DNA from: Candidatus Fibrimonas sp. | GTDB taxonomy: Bacteria; Fibrobacterota; Fibrobacteria; Fibrobacterales; Fibrobacteraceae | Length of the DNA stretch: 43,570 nt | Direction of reading: 5' to 3' | NCBI GenBank assembly: GCA_031273195.1 | Contig: JAISSJ010000096.1 | Coordinates: 1 to 43,570, forward strand | Shown: positions 16,929-26,406 of the stretch, one piece after another | How the letters are laid out: every line of letters starts with the position of its first letter | Numbering within the stretch: position 1 is the first letter of the stretch | The notes under the pieces: generated by a model | The model's input: the letters and a program-made list of their open reading frames with translations, nothing else | Told to the model about the DNA's origin: nothing | The model's database searches: none | Made by a program: the position numbers and the translations under genes

Positions 16929-16976
16929 CTACGGGTCACAGGCAAGGCGGAAACCTAAATAGCTGTGGCGAGGTAA
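16929..16976 (-). pseudogene. C-terminal remnant of a SUMF1/formylglycine-generating-enzyme-like domain
   Basis: The minus strand reads Leu-Pro-Arg-His-Ser-Tyr-Leu-Gly-Phe-Arg-Leu-Ala-Cys-Asp-Pro then TAG, with a stop immediately upstream. The pattern His-(Ser/Leu)-Gly-Phe-Arg-Leu-Ala-Cys closes many SUMF1-family domains. Nothing of the preceding 200 or more residues remains. It is most likely the stump of a deleted gene. Confidence 0.5.
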
Positions 16977-16988
16977 TTAGAGGGATTG

Positions 16989-17276
16989 TTACTCATCATT
17001 CCAGTTCAAAAGGCCAGTCGAAAGGCCTACAAGCAGCAAAGGTATAGACAATATTGTTATAACAAGGCATATTATGCCTCCTATACCTACTACCAGCAAC
17101 AACTCTGCTATCTGGTTTGATTTAACCCAATAGGACCCCGCAAAACCACCGACTATCAAAAGAATAATGATAATAATGATAGGTAACACATTAAATCCAA
17201 ATGACGTGGTATAACCAAATATGCCTATAAATAATATGCCTGCAACAATGCTTTTAAGTAGTAAAAACCGAAACAT
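16989..17276 (-). CDS. Small hypothetical membrane protein, 95 aa
   Basis: Three hydrophobic helices can be seen: about 8-25, 30-50 (an Ile-rich run) and 57-85. Only short polar loops and an acidic C terminus (Asn-Trp-Asn-Asp-Glu) lie between and after them. No family is recognised. A TATATTTA box lies about 30 nt upstream of the ATG. The gene lies between the SUMF1 stump and the GH5 operon. AT-rich. Confidence 0.5.
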   Translation of the reverse strand: MFRFLLLKSIVAGILFIGIFGYTTSFGFNVLPIIIIIILLIVGGFAGSYWVKSNQIAELLLVVGIGGIICLVITILSIPLLLVGLSTGLLNWNDE

Positions 17277-17411
17277 GATAAATTTGCCCCATACGCCATA
17301 AATATAGTAATCAATTCAGTCCCAGAACCCCGTTTTTTCCAGAAAAAATGACAGAAATCAACAAAAACTTGCCAAACCCTTCTTTCTTTTTCTATATTTT
17401 TCTTTCTTATT

Positions 17412-18497
17412 ATGGATATTTTGAAACAACGCTTGCGAGGCCTGAATCTGGGCGGCTGGTTTAGCCAGGTTGATTGCATTGAAGAAAAAGACCCTCAGGG
17501 CTTTCCGGGCTTTTGCAAACACGCAGAAATTTTCATAATAGAACAAGACTTAGAGCAAATAAAAAACTGGAATTTTAACCACGTTCGCTTGCCGATTGAT
17601 TACTTTAATTTTTTCAAAGGCGAAAATCTGGAACAGGACAAGCTCGCTTTCGAACTTTTAGATAAAGCTGTTGAAAAAATTTTAAATGCAGGGCTTGCGC
17701 TAATCCTTGACTTGCATAAATGCCCCGGGCACGATTTTCATCAGGGAACTTTGGGCGGAGCACAGCCTCTTTTTACAGATGCAAAGTGCAAAGAAGCGGC
17801 AAAAAAAATCTGGTCTGTGCTTGCGGAACGCTATGGCGGCAAAGATGGAATTTTGCTTGAGATTCTGAACGAGCCTGTGGCTCCAAATGCTAAAACATGG
17901 AACGAAGTAAAAGACGAATTCTTTTGGCTTATAAGAAAATATGCTCCAAAAGCACCCATTGTTGTAGGTTCCAATATGTGGAACAATCCTGCGGAATTCA
18001 AAAACTTGGCCCCTCTTGAAGATGACAATGTATTATATAGTTTCCATTCCTACCAACCCGTGATTTTCACACACCAAAAAGCCGGTTGGATTCCGGAGCC
18101 TTATTTTAACCAAAGCCGCTCCTGGCCCGGCACCTACGCCCCGCCGCAGAATAAAGACATCACAATCACTTTGCCCATAGAAGACGGAGCCTGGGACAAA
18201 AACCGTTTGCGTAGCACAATGGAAAACGCCTTGGAATTCAGGGCGAAATACAATGTTCCGGTGGCTTGCAATGAATTTGGGGTCTATGTGCAGGTGGAAA
18301 GGCAGAGCCAGTTGAACTGGCTGCGTGATTTCACCTCTCTTTTGCGGGAAGCGGGTATTGGGTTTTCTTACTGGAACTACAAAAATCTGGACTTTGGCAT
18401 AATCAGCATTGGAGAGAGTTTGCACAAAGACTTGCCGCAGTACGGAAATACGGAAAGAATGGATAAAGAACTAGCGGAAATGCTGGGAGCAGCCTGA
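17412..18497 (+). CDS. Glycoside hydrolase family 5 enzyme, cytoplasmic
   Basis: 361 residues. A GH5 barrel with Arg-Gly-Leu-Asn-Leu-Gly-Gly-Trp at the start, Val-Arg-Leu-Pro-Ile, Leu-Asp-Leu-His-Lys, acid/base Glu154 (Leu-Asn-Glu-Pro) and nucleophile Glu288 (Cys-Asn-Glu-Phe-Gly). There is no signal peptide, linker or sorting domain, unlike the GH53 enzyme. It probably acts in the cytosol on imported cello- or manno-oligosaccharides; the substrate cannot be read from sequence. TTTTTCTATATTT lies about 19 nt before ATG. The stop overlaps the sensor kinase start (TGATG), so enzyme and sensor are made from one mRNA. Confidence 0.88.
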   Translation: MDILKQRLRGLNLGGWFSQVDCIEEKDPQGFPGFCKHAEIFIIEQDLEQIKNWNFNHVRLPIDYFNFFKGENLEQDKLAFELLDKAVEKILNAGLALILDLHKCPGHDFHQGTLGGAQPLFTDAKCKEAAKKIWSVLAERYGGKDGILLEILNEPVAPNAKTWNEVKDEFFWLIRKYAPKAPIVVGSNMWNNPAEFKNLAPLEDDNVLYSFHSYQPVIFTHQKAGWIPEPYFNQSRSWPGTYAPPQNKDITITLPIEDGAWDKNRLRSTMENALEFRAKYNVPVACNEFGVYVQVERQSQLNWLRDFTSLLREAGIGFSYWNYKNLDFGIISIGESLHKDLPQYGNTERMDKELAEMLGAA

Positions 18498-21400
18498 TGA
18501 AATATACTTTGCTTTTTGTTCTCCTTTGCTTAATGTTTGCGCCCTGCGAAGCGGTTGTGACTTCGTATAAAGATGTACCGGGCATAACGGTTGATGAAAT
18601 TCATGAAATAGAAAAACTTAAAGAACAGGTGAAATTTTTTAATTACGGAACCATGCTAGGCACAGAATCCTTTAAAGACAGCGGAGACAATGCCAAAGGC
18701 TTTTCCGCCCTTTTTTGCGAATGGCTTTCAAATCTTTTTGGCATTCCTTTTGTACCCGGATTTTATGAATGGGACAGTTTAATTGCAGGGCTTGAAAGCC
18801 ACGAAATAGCTTTTACAGGAGAACTCACCGCTACCGAGGAACGCAGGAAAATCTATTCCATGACAGACCCAATAGCTCTCCGTTCCATAAAAACCTTCCG
18901 TTTGGAAGGCAGCCCCTCTCTTGAGAATATTGCAAAGGAACGCCCGCTGAGGTATGTGTTTTTGGAGGGCACCACAACTGTTGAGCAGGTAAAGGCCAAT
19001 TTAAAGGATTTTGAAATTTTTTTAGTGAATAGCCACGAAAACGCTTATAATATGCTTAAACAAAAAAATGCTGACGCTTTTTTTGAAGAAGGTGCTGCGG
19101 AAGCCGTTTTTGATACTTACGGTGATGTGGTTGCCGAAGACTTTCTCCCCTTGATTTACGCAGAAGTCTCGTTAGCAACACAAATCGAGGCTTTGAAGCC
19201 AATTATTTCCGTGGTGCAAAAAATGCTGAAAAACGGCGGCGTAGAACATTTGTCAAAACTGTACAACCTGGGGCAGCAGGAATATGTAAAATATAAGCTG
19301 TCCATGCGGTTTAGCGATGAAGAGCGCAAGTATATACGTGAAAATTCCGTAATCCCTTTTGTTGCGCAGCGCGATGAATATCCAATTAGCTTTTACAACT
19401 CCTATGAAAAGCAATGGCAGGGAATAGCTCTTGAAGTGCTGGAAGATATTGAGGCGCTCACAGGGCTGTCTTTTAAACAGGTAAAAACGATTGATTCCGG
19501 TAAAACTCATTTGATTTCCGGATTGGTTCCCGAAGAAGACGAAGAAGAACGTTTTATTTATCTCAAAACTCCGATTTTAAAGGGTTATTACGTATTGCTT
19601 TCCAAAGCCGATTATCGCAATATCAGCTTAAACGATGTACTGCATTTAAGGATAGGCCTTACAAAGGGGAAGGTAAGTGCCTCGCAGTTTCGGAAGTGGT
19701 TTCCGAATCACAGCAATGTTGTTATTTACGAAGACTTGAACAACGCCGTAACCGGTTTGGAAAACGATGAAATAGATTTGATTATGACAACCCAGCGTCA
19801 ATTTCTTAGAATCACAAATTATTTTGAACTTACGGGTTATAAAGTGAACTTCGCATTTCACCATCCCCTTGACATAACTTTTGGAATTAGCAATAAAGAC
19901 CAGACTTTGCGTTCTATAATGGATAAAACGCTCGCTATGATAGACATTGAGGAAATTTCAGACCGCTGGATGCGCAAAACTTATGATTATCAGTTAAAGC
20001 TCACCAGAATGAAAATTCCATGGATAATAGGGATAAGCGCTCTGATTGCTTGCCTGTTCCTGATTACTTTTGTATTTATTCAAAGCAGAAAAAAGAAGTC
20101 GCAGTTGGAGCATTTGGTAAAAAAACGAACCGAAGAACTGGAATTAAAGTCCAATATGCTCATAACAGTGATGGATTCCATTCCAAGTTTTGTGTTTTGC
20201 AAGGATTTGAATTTGAAATATACGCAGTGCAACGCCAGCATAGAGAGATATTTTAATGTTCGGGAAGAGGATATAATAGGCAAAGATGAAGAGTCCTTGG
20301 GTTTTTTACCCGAAGAATTAAAACTTTTCAATCTATACAGCCACAAAGTTATAGACGAAGGCATAGAAGTTGAAAACGAAATATCGGTTTCGCACCTTGA
20401 CGGAACCAAATATCTGTTTGAAGTCACTCTTGTTCCCCATAAGTTTAAAGGCTCCGTTATAGGGCTTGTGGGCGTGGCACACAACATAACCAAACGCAAG
20501 GCCATAGAAGAAGCTGCTCTTGCCGCATCACGTTCCAAATCGGTGTTCCTCGCCAATATGAGCCATGAAATTCGAACTCCCATGAATAGCATTGTAGGCT
20601 TTTCGGAGCTTGCTCTTAGCGATAATGTCTCCTTAAAAACCAAGGATTATTTAAACAAGATTTTAGAGAACTCCGAATGGCTTTTGCAAATTATAAATGA
20701 CATTCTGGATATTTCCAAAATTGAAGCCGGTCAGATGACACTGGAAAAAATTCCCTTTGACTTGCATGATATTTTTGCACGTTGCCAAACGGTAATTGCG
20801 CCGAAAACACTTGAAAAAGGGATTTTGCTTTACTGCTATGCGGAACCTTCCGTAGGCAGAAAGTTACTGGGCGATCCGATGAGGCTCCGTCAGGTGCTTA
20901 TAAACCTTCTTTCCAATGCCGTGAAGTTTACCAACGTGGGCACGGTCAAATTGTATTCTTCAATTAAACATTCAACCAATAGCAATACAACCATTTACTT
21001 TGAGGTAAAGGACAGCGGCATTGGCATAGCTAAAGAGCAAATAGAAAAGATTTTTGAACCGTTTGTGCAAGCAGATGACAGCGTTACCCGCAGATACGGC
21101 GGAACAGGGTTGGGGCTTACCATCACCAGAAATATTATTGAACTGATGGGCGGCCACCTGAATGTGGAGAGCATACCCAAAGTCGGAAGCAAATTCAGCT
21201 TTGAATTGACTTTTGATACCATTAACGCAGTCGCCGATATACCGACAAAGGATATTGTAATAGACACATCGGAAAAACCGAACTTCAATGGCGAAGTGCT
21301 GATTTGCGAAGACAATCGCATGAATCAAATGGTGATTTCCGAACATCTTGAAAGAGTAGGGCTAAAACCCGTTATAGCGGGAAACGGCAAAATAGGCTTG

Positions 21401-22237
21401 GATATGGTTTTTGACCGTATGCGAAAGGGAGCAAAATTCTTTGACTTGATTTTTATGGATATTCAAATGCCTGTTATGGACGGACTGGAGGCCGCATCCA
21501 GAATAATTCAGCTCAAGACGGGAATTCCTATTGTAGCCATGACAGCAAATGTTATGTCTAACGACAGAGAAATCTACAAATCGCATGGAATGCCGGACTG
21601 CATAGGCAAGCCTTTCACCACGCAGGAATTATGGCAGTGTTTGGCGAAATACCTGGCTTCGTCTAATTCGAAAATTAACGAACCGCATGGAATATACAAT
21701 GATGACGACAAACTGCAAAAACGGTTGCAATTAACATTTGTTAAGGATAATCAGGAGAAATTTCAGGAAATCCGTTATGCAATAGATAAAAATGATATAA
21801 AGCTCGCTAACAGACTGGCGCACACCTTGAAAAGCAATGCGGGAATGATTGGCGAACCGTTTCTGCAAAAAGCTGCCGCCGATGTTGAGTCCTTGCTAAA
21901 AGACGGAAATAACTTGGTAACTGATAGTGCTTTGAGTACACTGGAACGCGAATTGAATCTGGTTTTGAAAGAACTTGAACCTTTGCTCGATAAAGCGCAA
22001 GTTCAGGTTCAAAATAAGGTTTTGAATACAAACGAAGTATTGAATTTGCTGAATCGATTGAAATCTATGCTTACAAATATGAATCCGGAAAGCATAAATC
22101 TTTTGGATGAAATTCGTTCAATACCCGAAACAGATGAGCTGGCAAAGCATATAGAAAACTTTGATTTTAAACCCGCTCTTAAAATACTTTCCGAAATCAA
22201 GAAAAAATGGAGCAGGCATGACAGAAGCAAAAAATAA
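18497..22237 (+). CDS. Hybrid sensor histidine kinase (2x SBP_bac_3, PAS, HisKA, HATPase, REC, HPt)
   Basis: 1246 residues. A signal sequence (1-19) precedes two periplasmic solute-binding-like domains (about 35-270 and 280-500). Then come a membrane helix (about 511-531), a PAS domain (about 550-670), a dimerisation domain with phospho-acceptor His690 (Ser-His-Glu-Ile-Arg-Thr-Pro), and an ATPase domain with N, G1 and G2 boxes. A receiver has Asp988 (Phe-Met-Asp-Ile-Gln-Met-Pro) and an HPt domain has His1109 (Ala-His-Thr-Leu-Lys-Ser-Asn). All phosphorelay residues are present. Bound ligand probably drives the relay to the REC-GGDEF protein encoded next (20-nt overlap). Coupling to a GH5 gene suggests an oligosaccharide-related signal, although SBP_bac_3 domains more often bind amino acids. 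Confidence 0.92.
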   Translation: MKYTLLFVLLCLMFAPCEAVVTSYKDVPGITVDEIHEIEKLKEQVKFFNYGTMLGTESFKDSGDNAKGFSALFCEWLSNLFGIPFVPGFYEWDSLIAGLESHEIAFTGELTATEERRKIYSMTDPIALRSIKTFRLEGSPSLENIAKERPLRYVFLEGTTTVEQVKANLKDFEIFLVNSHENAYNMLKQKNADAFFEEGAAEAVFDTYGDVVAEDFLPLIYAEVSLATQIEALKPIISVVQKMLKNGGVEHLSKLYNLGQQEYVKYKLSMRFSDEERKYIRENSVIPFVAQRDEYPISFYNSYEKQWQGIALEVLEDIEALTGLSFKQVKTIDSGKTHLISGLVPEEDEEERFIYLKTPILKGYYVLLSKADYRNISLNDVLHLRIGLTKGKVSASQFRKWFPNHSNVVIYEDLNNAVTGLENDEIDLIMTTQRQFLRITNYFELTGYKVNFAFHHPLDITFGISNKDQTLRSIMDKTLAMIDIEEISDRWMRKTYDYQLKLTRMKIPWIIGISALIACLFLITFVFIQSRKKKSQLEHLVKKRTEELELKSNMLITVMDSIPSFVFCKDLNLKYTQCNASIERYFNVREEDIIGKDEESLGFLPEELKLFNLYSHKVIDEGIEVENEISVSHLDGTKYLFEVTLVPHKFKGSVIGLVGVAHNITKRKAIEEAALAASRSKSVFLANMSHEIRTPMNSIVGFSELALSDNVSLKTKDYLNKILENSEWLLQIINDILDISKIEAGQMTLEKIPFDLHDIFARCQTVIAPKTLEKGILLYCYAEPSVGRKLLGDPMRLRQVLINLLSNAVKFTNVGTVKLYSSIKHSTNSNTTIYFEVKDSGIGIAKEQIEKIFEPFVQADDSVTRRYGGTGLGLTITRNIIELMGGHLNVESIPKVGSKFSFELTFDTINAVADIPTKDIVIDTSEKPNFNGEVLICEDNRMNQMVISEHLERVGLKPVIAGNGKIGLDMVFDRMRKGAKFFDLIFMDIQMPVMDGLEAASRIIQLKTGIPIVAMTANVMSNDREIYKSHGMPDCIGKPFTTQELWQCLAKYLASSNSKINEPHGIYNDDDKLQKRLQLTFVKDNQEKFQEIRYAIDKNDIKLANRLAHTLKSNAGMIGEPFLQKAAADVESLLKDGNNLVTDSALSTLERELNLVLKELEPLLDKAQVQVQNKVLNTNEVLNLLNRLKSMLTNMNPESINLLDEIRSIPETDELAKHIENFDFKPALKILSEIKKKWSRHDRSKK

Positions 22238-23129
22238 TAGCGTACTGATCGTAGATGACGAGAAATCGAATATAATGGCCTTAACGCATATTCTAAGTTC
22301 CGAATATACAATTTACTTTGCTAAGAACGGGACAGATGCAATAGAGCTTGCGGAAAAATTTTTGCCGGATGTGATTTTGCTTGATATTCTCATGCCCGGA
22401 ATGGATGGTTATGATGTTATTTCCCAGTTGAAAAAAGGGGCCAAAACAGATGAAATTCCTGTGATTTTTATTACCGGACTCACCGGCGTGGAAGAAGAGG
22501 AAAAGGGGCTTTCTTTAGGAGCGGTGGATTATATCAGCAAACCTTTTAGCCCGGCAATTGTAAAATTGAGGGTTCGCAGTCAAATGCAAATGCTGAACCA
22601 AATCAGATTAATCAAGTATTTAAGCATGATGGATCAGTTGACCGACCTTCCCAACAGGCGTAACTTTGATAACCGGCTGAGAATTGAATGGGAACACGCC
22701 ATAAGAAACAGAGCGTTTATAAGTTTGCTGATGATTGACATTGATTTTTTTAAAAACTACAATGATAAGTACGGGCATCAAGAGGGGGATATTGCGTTAA
22801 AGGCCATGGCGAATATTTTTAAGCATACGCTAAAACGTTCAGTGGATTTTGTTGCACGTTGGGGTGGTGAGGAATTTGTTATTCTATTGCCCAATACCCA
22901 TTTGAGCGGTGCTTTAGGGGTTGCCGAAATTATCCGCGCAAAAGCCGTAGATACGGAAATCATTTGCACAGGAAGCAGCGCAGCGAGGTTAACTTTAAGC
23001 ATAGGCGTTAATACTATAAAGCCGAAACTGGGAAGCTCGCTGGACGGTTTTATTTCCGGTGCGGACAAAGCCCTTTACATCGCAAAGGAAAACGGCAGGA
23101 ACCAGGTATGTTCATGGGATAGAGACTAA
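22218..23129 (+). CDS. Response regulator with diguanylate cyclase output (REC-GGDEF)
   Basis: 303 residues. The start at 22218 (GGAG upstream) gives an immediate receiver domain (Val-Leu-Ile-Val-Asp-Asp-Glu) with phospho-acceptor Asp56 (Leu-Leu-Asp-Ile-Leu-Met-Pro) and Lys of Ile-Ser-Lys-Pro-Phe. The GGDEF domain has the active-site Gly-Gly-Glu-Glu-Phe at 216-220. Arg-Ser-Val-Asp lies five residues before it, a product-inhibition (RxxD) site. So it should make c-di-GMP and be feedback-limited. It overlaps the hybrid kinase gene by 20 nt and is its likely partner, linking the periplasmic signal to c-di-GMP. Confidence 0.94.
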   Translation: MTEAKNNSVLIVDDEKSNIMALTHILSSEYTIYFAKNGTDAIELAEKFLPDVILLDILMPGMDGYDVISQLKKGAKTDEIPVIFITGLTGVEEEEKGLSLGAVDYISKPFSPAIVKLRVRSQMQMLNQIRLIKYLSMMDQLTDLPNRRNFDNRLRIEWEHAIRNRAFISLLMIDIDFFKNYNDKYGHQEGDIALKAMANIFKHTLKRSVDFVARWGGEEFVILLPNTHLSGALGVAEIIRAKAVDTEIICTGSSAARLTLSIGVNTIKPKLGSSLDGFISGADKALYIAKENGRNQVCSWDRD

Positions 23130-23152
23130 ATTTTTGTATTTTCTAAGCGGAT

Positions 23153-25648
23153 ATGAAAATCAATCTTAAAATTATTGCAGTGTTGTTTACAATTTCGCTT
23201 TTATGTTTTATATCAGTGAGTTGCGAAGAAAATGCCGGCAAACAACCGGAAACATCATTCAAGTATAAATCCTTCCGGGATATTCCCGGTGTTACAGACG
23301 AAGAAATCCAAGCTATTGAGGAACTTGGCAAGCAAGTGGAATTTTTTATTTACGGAGTAAACCCGGCTACCGAGGCCTTTTATGATGAAAACGGCAAAAT
23401 CAGAGGGTTTACCGCTTTATTCTGCGAATTGCTTACGGATTTGTTCGGAATTCCATTTAAACCGAAACTTTATGAATGGGATGCATTGGTAGCCGGGCTT
23501 AAAAGCGGTGAAATAGCCTTTTCCGGAGACCTCACGGCCACAGACGAGCGCAAAAAAAATTATTTAATGACAAACCCAATCGCCCTGCGTTCCATAAAAT
23601 TATTTCGTTTGGCAGACAGCCCGCCTCTCTCTGAAATTGCGGAACAGCGTCCATTGCGATACGCATTTTTAGACGGCTCAGTGACGTTTGGAAAAGTGAA
23701 AATGGTTTCAAAAGATTCCTTTGAAGCTATTTTTATCAATGATTATGACATTGCATATGAAAAGCTAAAAAACGACGAAGCAGATGCTTTTATTGAAGAA
23801 GGTTCCGCAGAAGCCACTTTTGACAAATACGGCAATGTGTTCGCAAAGGATTTTTTTCCATTGCTTTACGGAGAGGTTTCTTTAGCAACGCAAACCCCGG
23901 CTTTTAAACCTATAATTTCGGTTGTGCAAAAGATGCTGAAAAACAACGGTTCAAAATATTTGGCAGAACTATACAACGAAGGATTGCGGGATTATATGAA
24001 ACACAAGCTGCTTACGCAGCTCAGTGAAGAAGAACGAAATTATATACGCAACCATACGGTAATTCCGTTTGCGGTAGAACACGATAATTATCCCATGAGC
24101 TTTTACAATGCACGGGAGAATCAATGGCAGGGAATTGTTTTTGACGTGCTTAAAGAAATAGAATATTCTACGGGTTTATCCTTTAATATTGCCAATGACC
24201 AGTATGCGAGGTGGGCAGATTTGCTGAATATGCTTGAGACCGGCGAGGTGCCTATTATATCCGAGCTTATCCGTTCAAATGATAGGGAAAACCTGTTTCT
24301 TTGGCCAAACCATTCCATTTTAACGGATTATTACGCCCTTCTCTCCAAAACGGACTTCAGAGACATCAGCTTTAACGAAATTCTGTATGTGAAAGTGGGT
24401 TTAGTCAAAGGAACGTCACAGGCGGAATTGTTTCACAACTGGTTTCCCAACCATGTAAACACCGTAGAATACGAAAATAACAATTTGGCTTTTGAAGCGT
24501 TGGAGCGCAATGAGATAGATATGTTCATGTCCAGCCAGAATCATCTGCTTTTTTTAACTAACTTTCGAGAACTCGCAGGTTATAAAGTCAATATTCTGTT
24601 TGATTTGCCTTTTGAATCAACTTTTGGATTTCACAAGGGAGATTCGGTTTTGTGCAGCATCATAAACAAGTCTCTTCAATTAATAGACATAAAGAGCATT
24701 TCTGAACGTTGGACTCGCAAGGTTTATGATTACAGGGTTAAACTGGCGCAGGCGCAATTCCCGTTATTTTTGGGTGCCGGCATTTTGCTCTTGTGCGTAC
24801 TTGTTCTCGTGTTTATTCTGCTGCTTAGAAACCGCAACGAAGGAAAGCGGCTGGAACAGGAAGTGCAGTCACGTACAATTGAACTGAAAAAATCGTATCA
24901 AGACTTGAAGCAAGCCATGAAAGTCGCAGAAATAGCCAATCATGCAAAGACCACCTTTCTTGCCAACATGAGCCATGAAATCAAAACGCCTTTGAACGGT
25001 GTTGTAGGATTTTCAGACCTTGCCATGATGGAGGAAAATCTTTCTCCCCGTACCAAAGATTATCTTGAGAAAATATCGGAAAATTCCAAATGGCTTTTGC
25101 AGACAATAAACAACATTTTGGATTTTTCACGAATAGAATTTGAGAAAATGGAATTGGAAAATATCCCTTTTGATTTGGATGAAGTATTCACTAATTCCTT
25201 GGCATCAACTTTTTCCAAAGCTCATGAAAAAGGCATAGCACTGAATATTGAAGCAGAACCTTTGGTTGGCAAAAACCTGCTGGGAGACCCGGCAAAACTC
25301 AGCCAGGTATTCATTAATTTGCTGTCCAATGCCATTAAATTCACAAATACCGGCACGGTTAAATTATCTTCATTCATTAAGCATTCGGACAAAGATTCCT
25401 GCATTATACGTTTTGAAGTGACAGACAGCGGCATAGGCATGACCGCCGAGCAAATAGACAGAATATTCAACCCATTCATACAGGTGGATTCCGGCACAAC
25501 TCGCAAATACGATGGCACAGGGCTTGGCTTACCCATTTCAAAGAGCATAATTGAAATGATGGGCGGCACGCTTTTGGTAGAAAGCACGCCAAAAGTCGGC
25601 AGCAAATTTATATTTGAACTGAATTTTAAAATGGTTGAGGGGGTATAG
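23153..25648 (+). CDS. Sensor histidine kinase with two SBP_bac_3 domains, paralogue of the 18497 gene
   Basis: 831 residues. An N-terminal signal (possibly lipoprotein-like, Ile-Ser-Val-Ser-Cys) precedes two solute-binding-like domains (about 50-285, 295-510), a membrane helix (about 537-560), HisKA with His608 (Ser-His-Glu-Ile-Lys-Thr-Pro), and an ATPase domain ending near residue 828. It aligns along its length with the first kinase but lacks PAS, REC and HPt. It must therefore pass phosphate to a separate regulator, perhaps the REC-GGDEF protein just upstream. A TTTTTGTATTTTC box lies before the ATG, so it may be transcribed separately. Probably a tandem duplication followed by domain loss or gain. 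Confidence 0.9.
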   Translation: MKINLKIIAVLFTISLLCFISVSCEENAGKQPETSFKYKSFRDIPGVTDEEIQAIEELGKQVEFFIYGVNPATEAFYDENGKIRGFTALFCELLTDLFGIPFKPKLYEWDALVAGLKSGEIAFSGDLTATDERKKNYLMTNPIALRSIKLFRLADSPPLSEIAEQRPLRYAFLDGSVTFGKVKMVSKDSFEAIFINDYDIAYEKLKNDEADAFIEEGSAEATFDKYGNVFAKDFFPLLYGEVSLATQTPAFKPIISVVQKMLKNNGSKYLAELYNEGLRDYMKHKLLTQLSEEERNYIRNHTVIPFAVEHDNYPMSFYNARENQWQGIVFDVLKEIEYSTGLSFNIANDQYARWADLLNMLETGEVPIISELIRSNDRENLFLWPNHSILTDYYALLSKTDFRDISFNEILYVKVGLVKGTSQAELFHNWFPNHVNTVEYENNNLAFEALERNEIDMFMSSQNHLLFLTNFRELAGYKVNILFDLPFESTFGFHKGDSVLCSIINKSLQLIDIKSISERWTRKVYDYRVKLAQAQFPLFLGAGILLLCVLVLVFILLLRNRNEGKRLEQEVQSRTIELKKSYQDLKQAMKVAEIANHAKTTFLANMSHEIKTPLNGVVGFSDLAMMEENLSPRTKDYLEKISENSKWLLQTINNILDFSRIEFEKMELENIPFDLDEVFTNSLASTFSKAHEKGIALNIEAEPLVGKNLLGDPAKLSQVFINLLSNAIKFTNTGTVKLSSFIKHSDKDSCIIRFEVTDSGIGMTAEQIDRIFNPFIQVDSGTTRKYDGTGLGLPISKSIIEMMGGTLLVESTPKVGSKFIFELNFKMVEGV

Positions 25649-25659
25649 AATAAGTTACT

Positions 25660-26406
25660 TTACTTTTTTTCATTTTTACTCCCAGAATTGAATTTTAATA
25701 ATTTTTTCCAATCAATTTCGCCATTTTCTTTACAAAAATCATTTGAGAATTGCTTTGTGAATAAATTAATCATCTGATTATAAGATTGTTTAAAATTATC
25801 ATTTTGTTTACGAGCCTGTTTTCCCAACGGTTCAATTATTTCCAAATATAAATTTTCATTTCCAGAAATAAAAGCCCAAAATTCTTGACCGCAGTATTTA
25901 AAATATTCACCTTTATCCGGTTGGTTATCAATGCCATAGCAACAACCGTTTACAGCAACCACTCTAATCTGCGAATTGCTTGTGCGTAATGTTTTTTTCG
26001 CAGATTTAAAATCAGCAATCAATTTTTTGACCTGACTGCTATTTCCCCAATTTTTTCCAGACTTTATCGTTACAATATAACGAACATCTTCTTTATCAAA
26101 TTCCAAATCAATATTTGGAATACCTGATTTCCAACCGCCATAAACTTTTTTATTTACAAAAATAACCAAGTTTTCAAGCCAATCGCCAAAAATCGTTTCT
26201 TCATTTGAGGAAATATGAGCATCAACAATACCCCGAACTATTTGCTCGGATGTTTCTGTATTTTTCGCCTTGAAAAGATATGGATTTTTTCGCTTCAAAA
26301 CATCAGACAATTTTAATTTATCCAAACTTTTTAAGCGTTTCTCATGAAATTCTGCTATATGTTCTTCTACATATTTCTGCACATCATCCATATCTAATTT
26401 TTTCAT
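25660..26406 (-). CDS. PmeII-family type II restriction endonuclease
   Basis: 248 residues. The pattern recalls the PmeII family: Leu-Lys-Arg-Lys-Asn-Pro-Tyr-Leu-Phe-Lys-Ala-Lys, then Ala-His-Ile-Ser-Ser-Asn-Glu-Glu-Thr-Ile-Phe-Gly-Asp-Trp-Leu-Glu, Gly-Ile-Pro-Asn-Ile-Asp-Leu-Glu-Phe and Tyr-Ile-Val-Thr-Ile-Lys-Ser-Gly. The last two probably give the PD-(D/E)xK-type active-site Asp/Glu and Lys. It overlaps the methyltransferase gene by 23 nt and shares its AT-rich composition. The recognition site cannot be read from sequence. No truncation seen. Confidence 0.85.
   Translation of the reverse strand: MKKLDMDDVQKYVEEHIAEFHEKRLKSLDKLKLSDVLKRKNPYLFKAKNTETSEQIVRGIVDAHISSNEETIFGDWLENLVIFVNKKVYGGWKSGIPNIDLEFDKEDVRYIVTIKSGKNWGNSSQVKKLIADFKSAKKTLRTSNSQIRVVAVNGCCYGIDNQPDKGEYFKYCGQEFWAFISGNENLYLEIIEPLGKQARKQNDNFKQSYNQMINLFTKQFSNDFCKENGEIDWKKLLKFNSGSKNEKK

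Noticed and set aside
18497-25648. Kinases as cryptic ABC importer binding proteins
   Set aside because: Both carry complete HisKA and ATPase domains in frame, and no permease or ABC ATPase gene is near.
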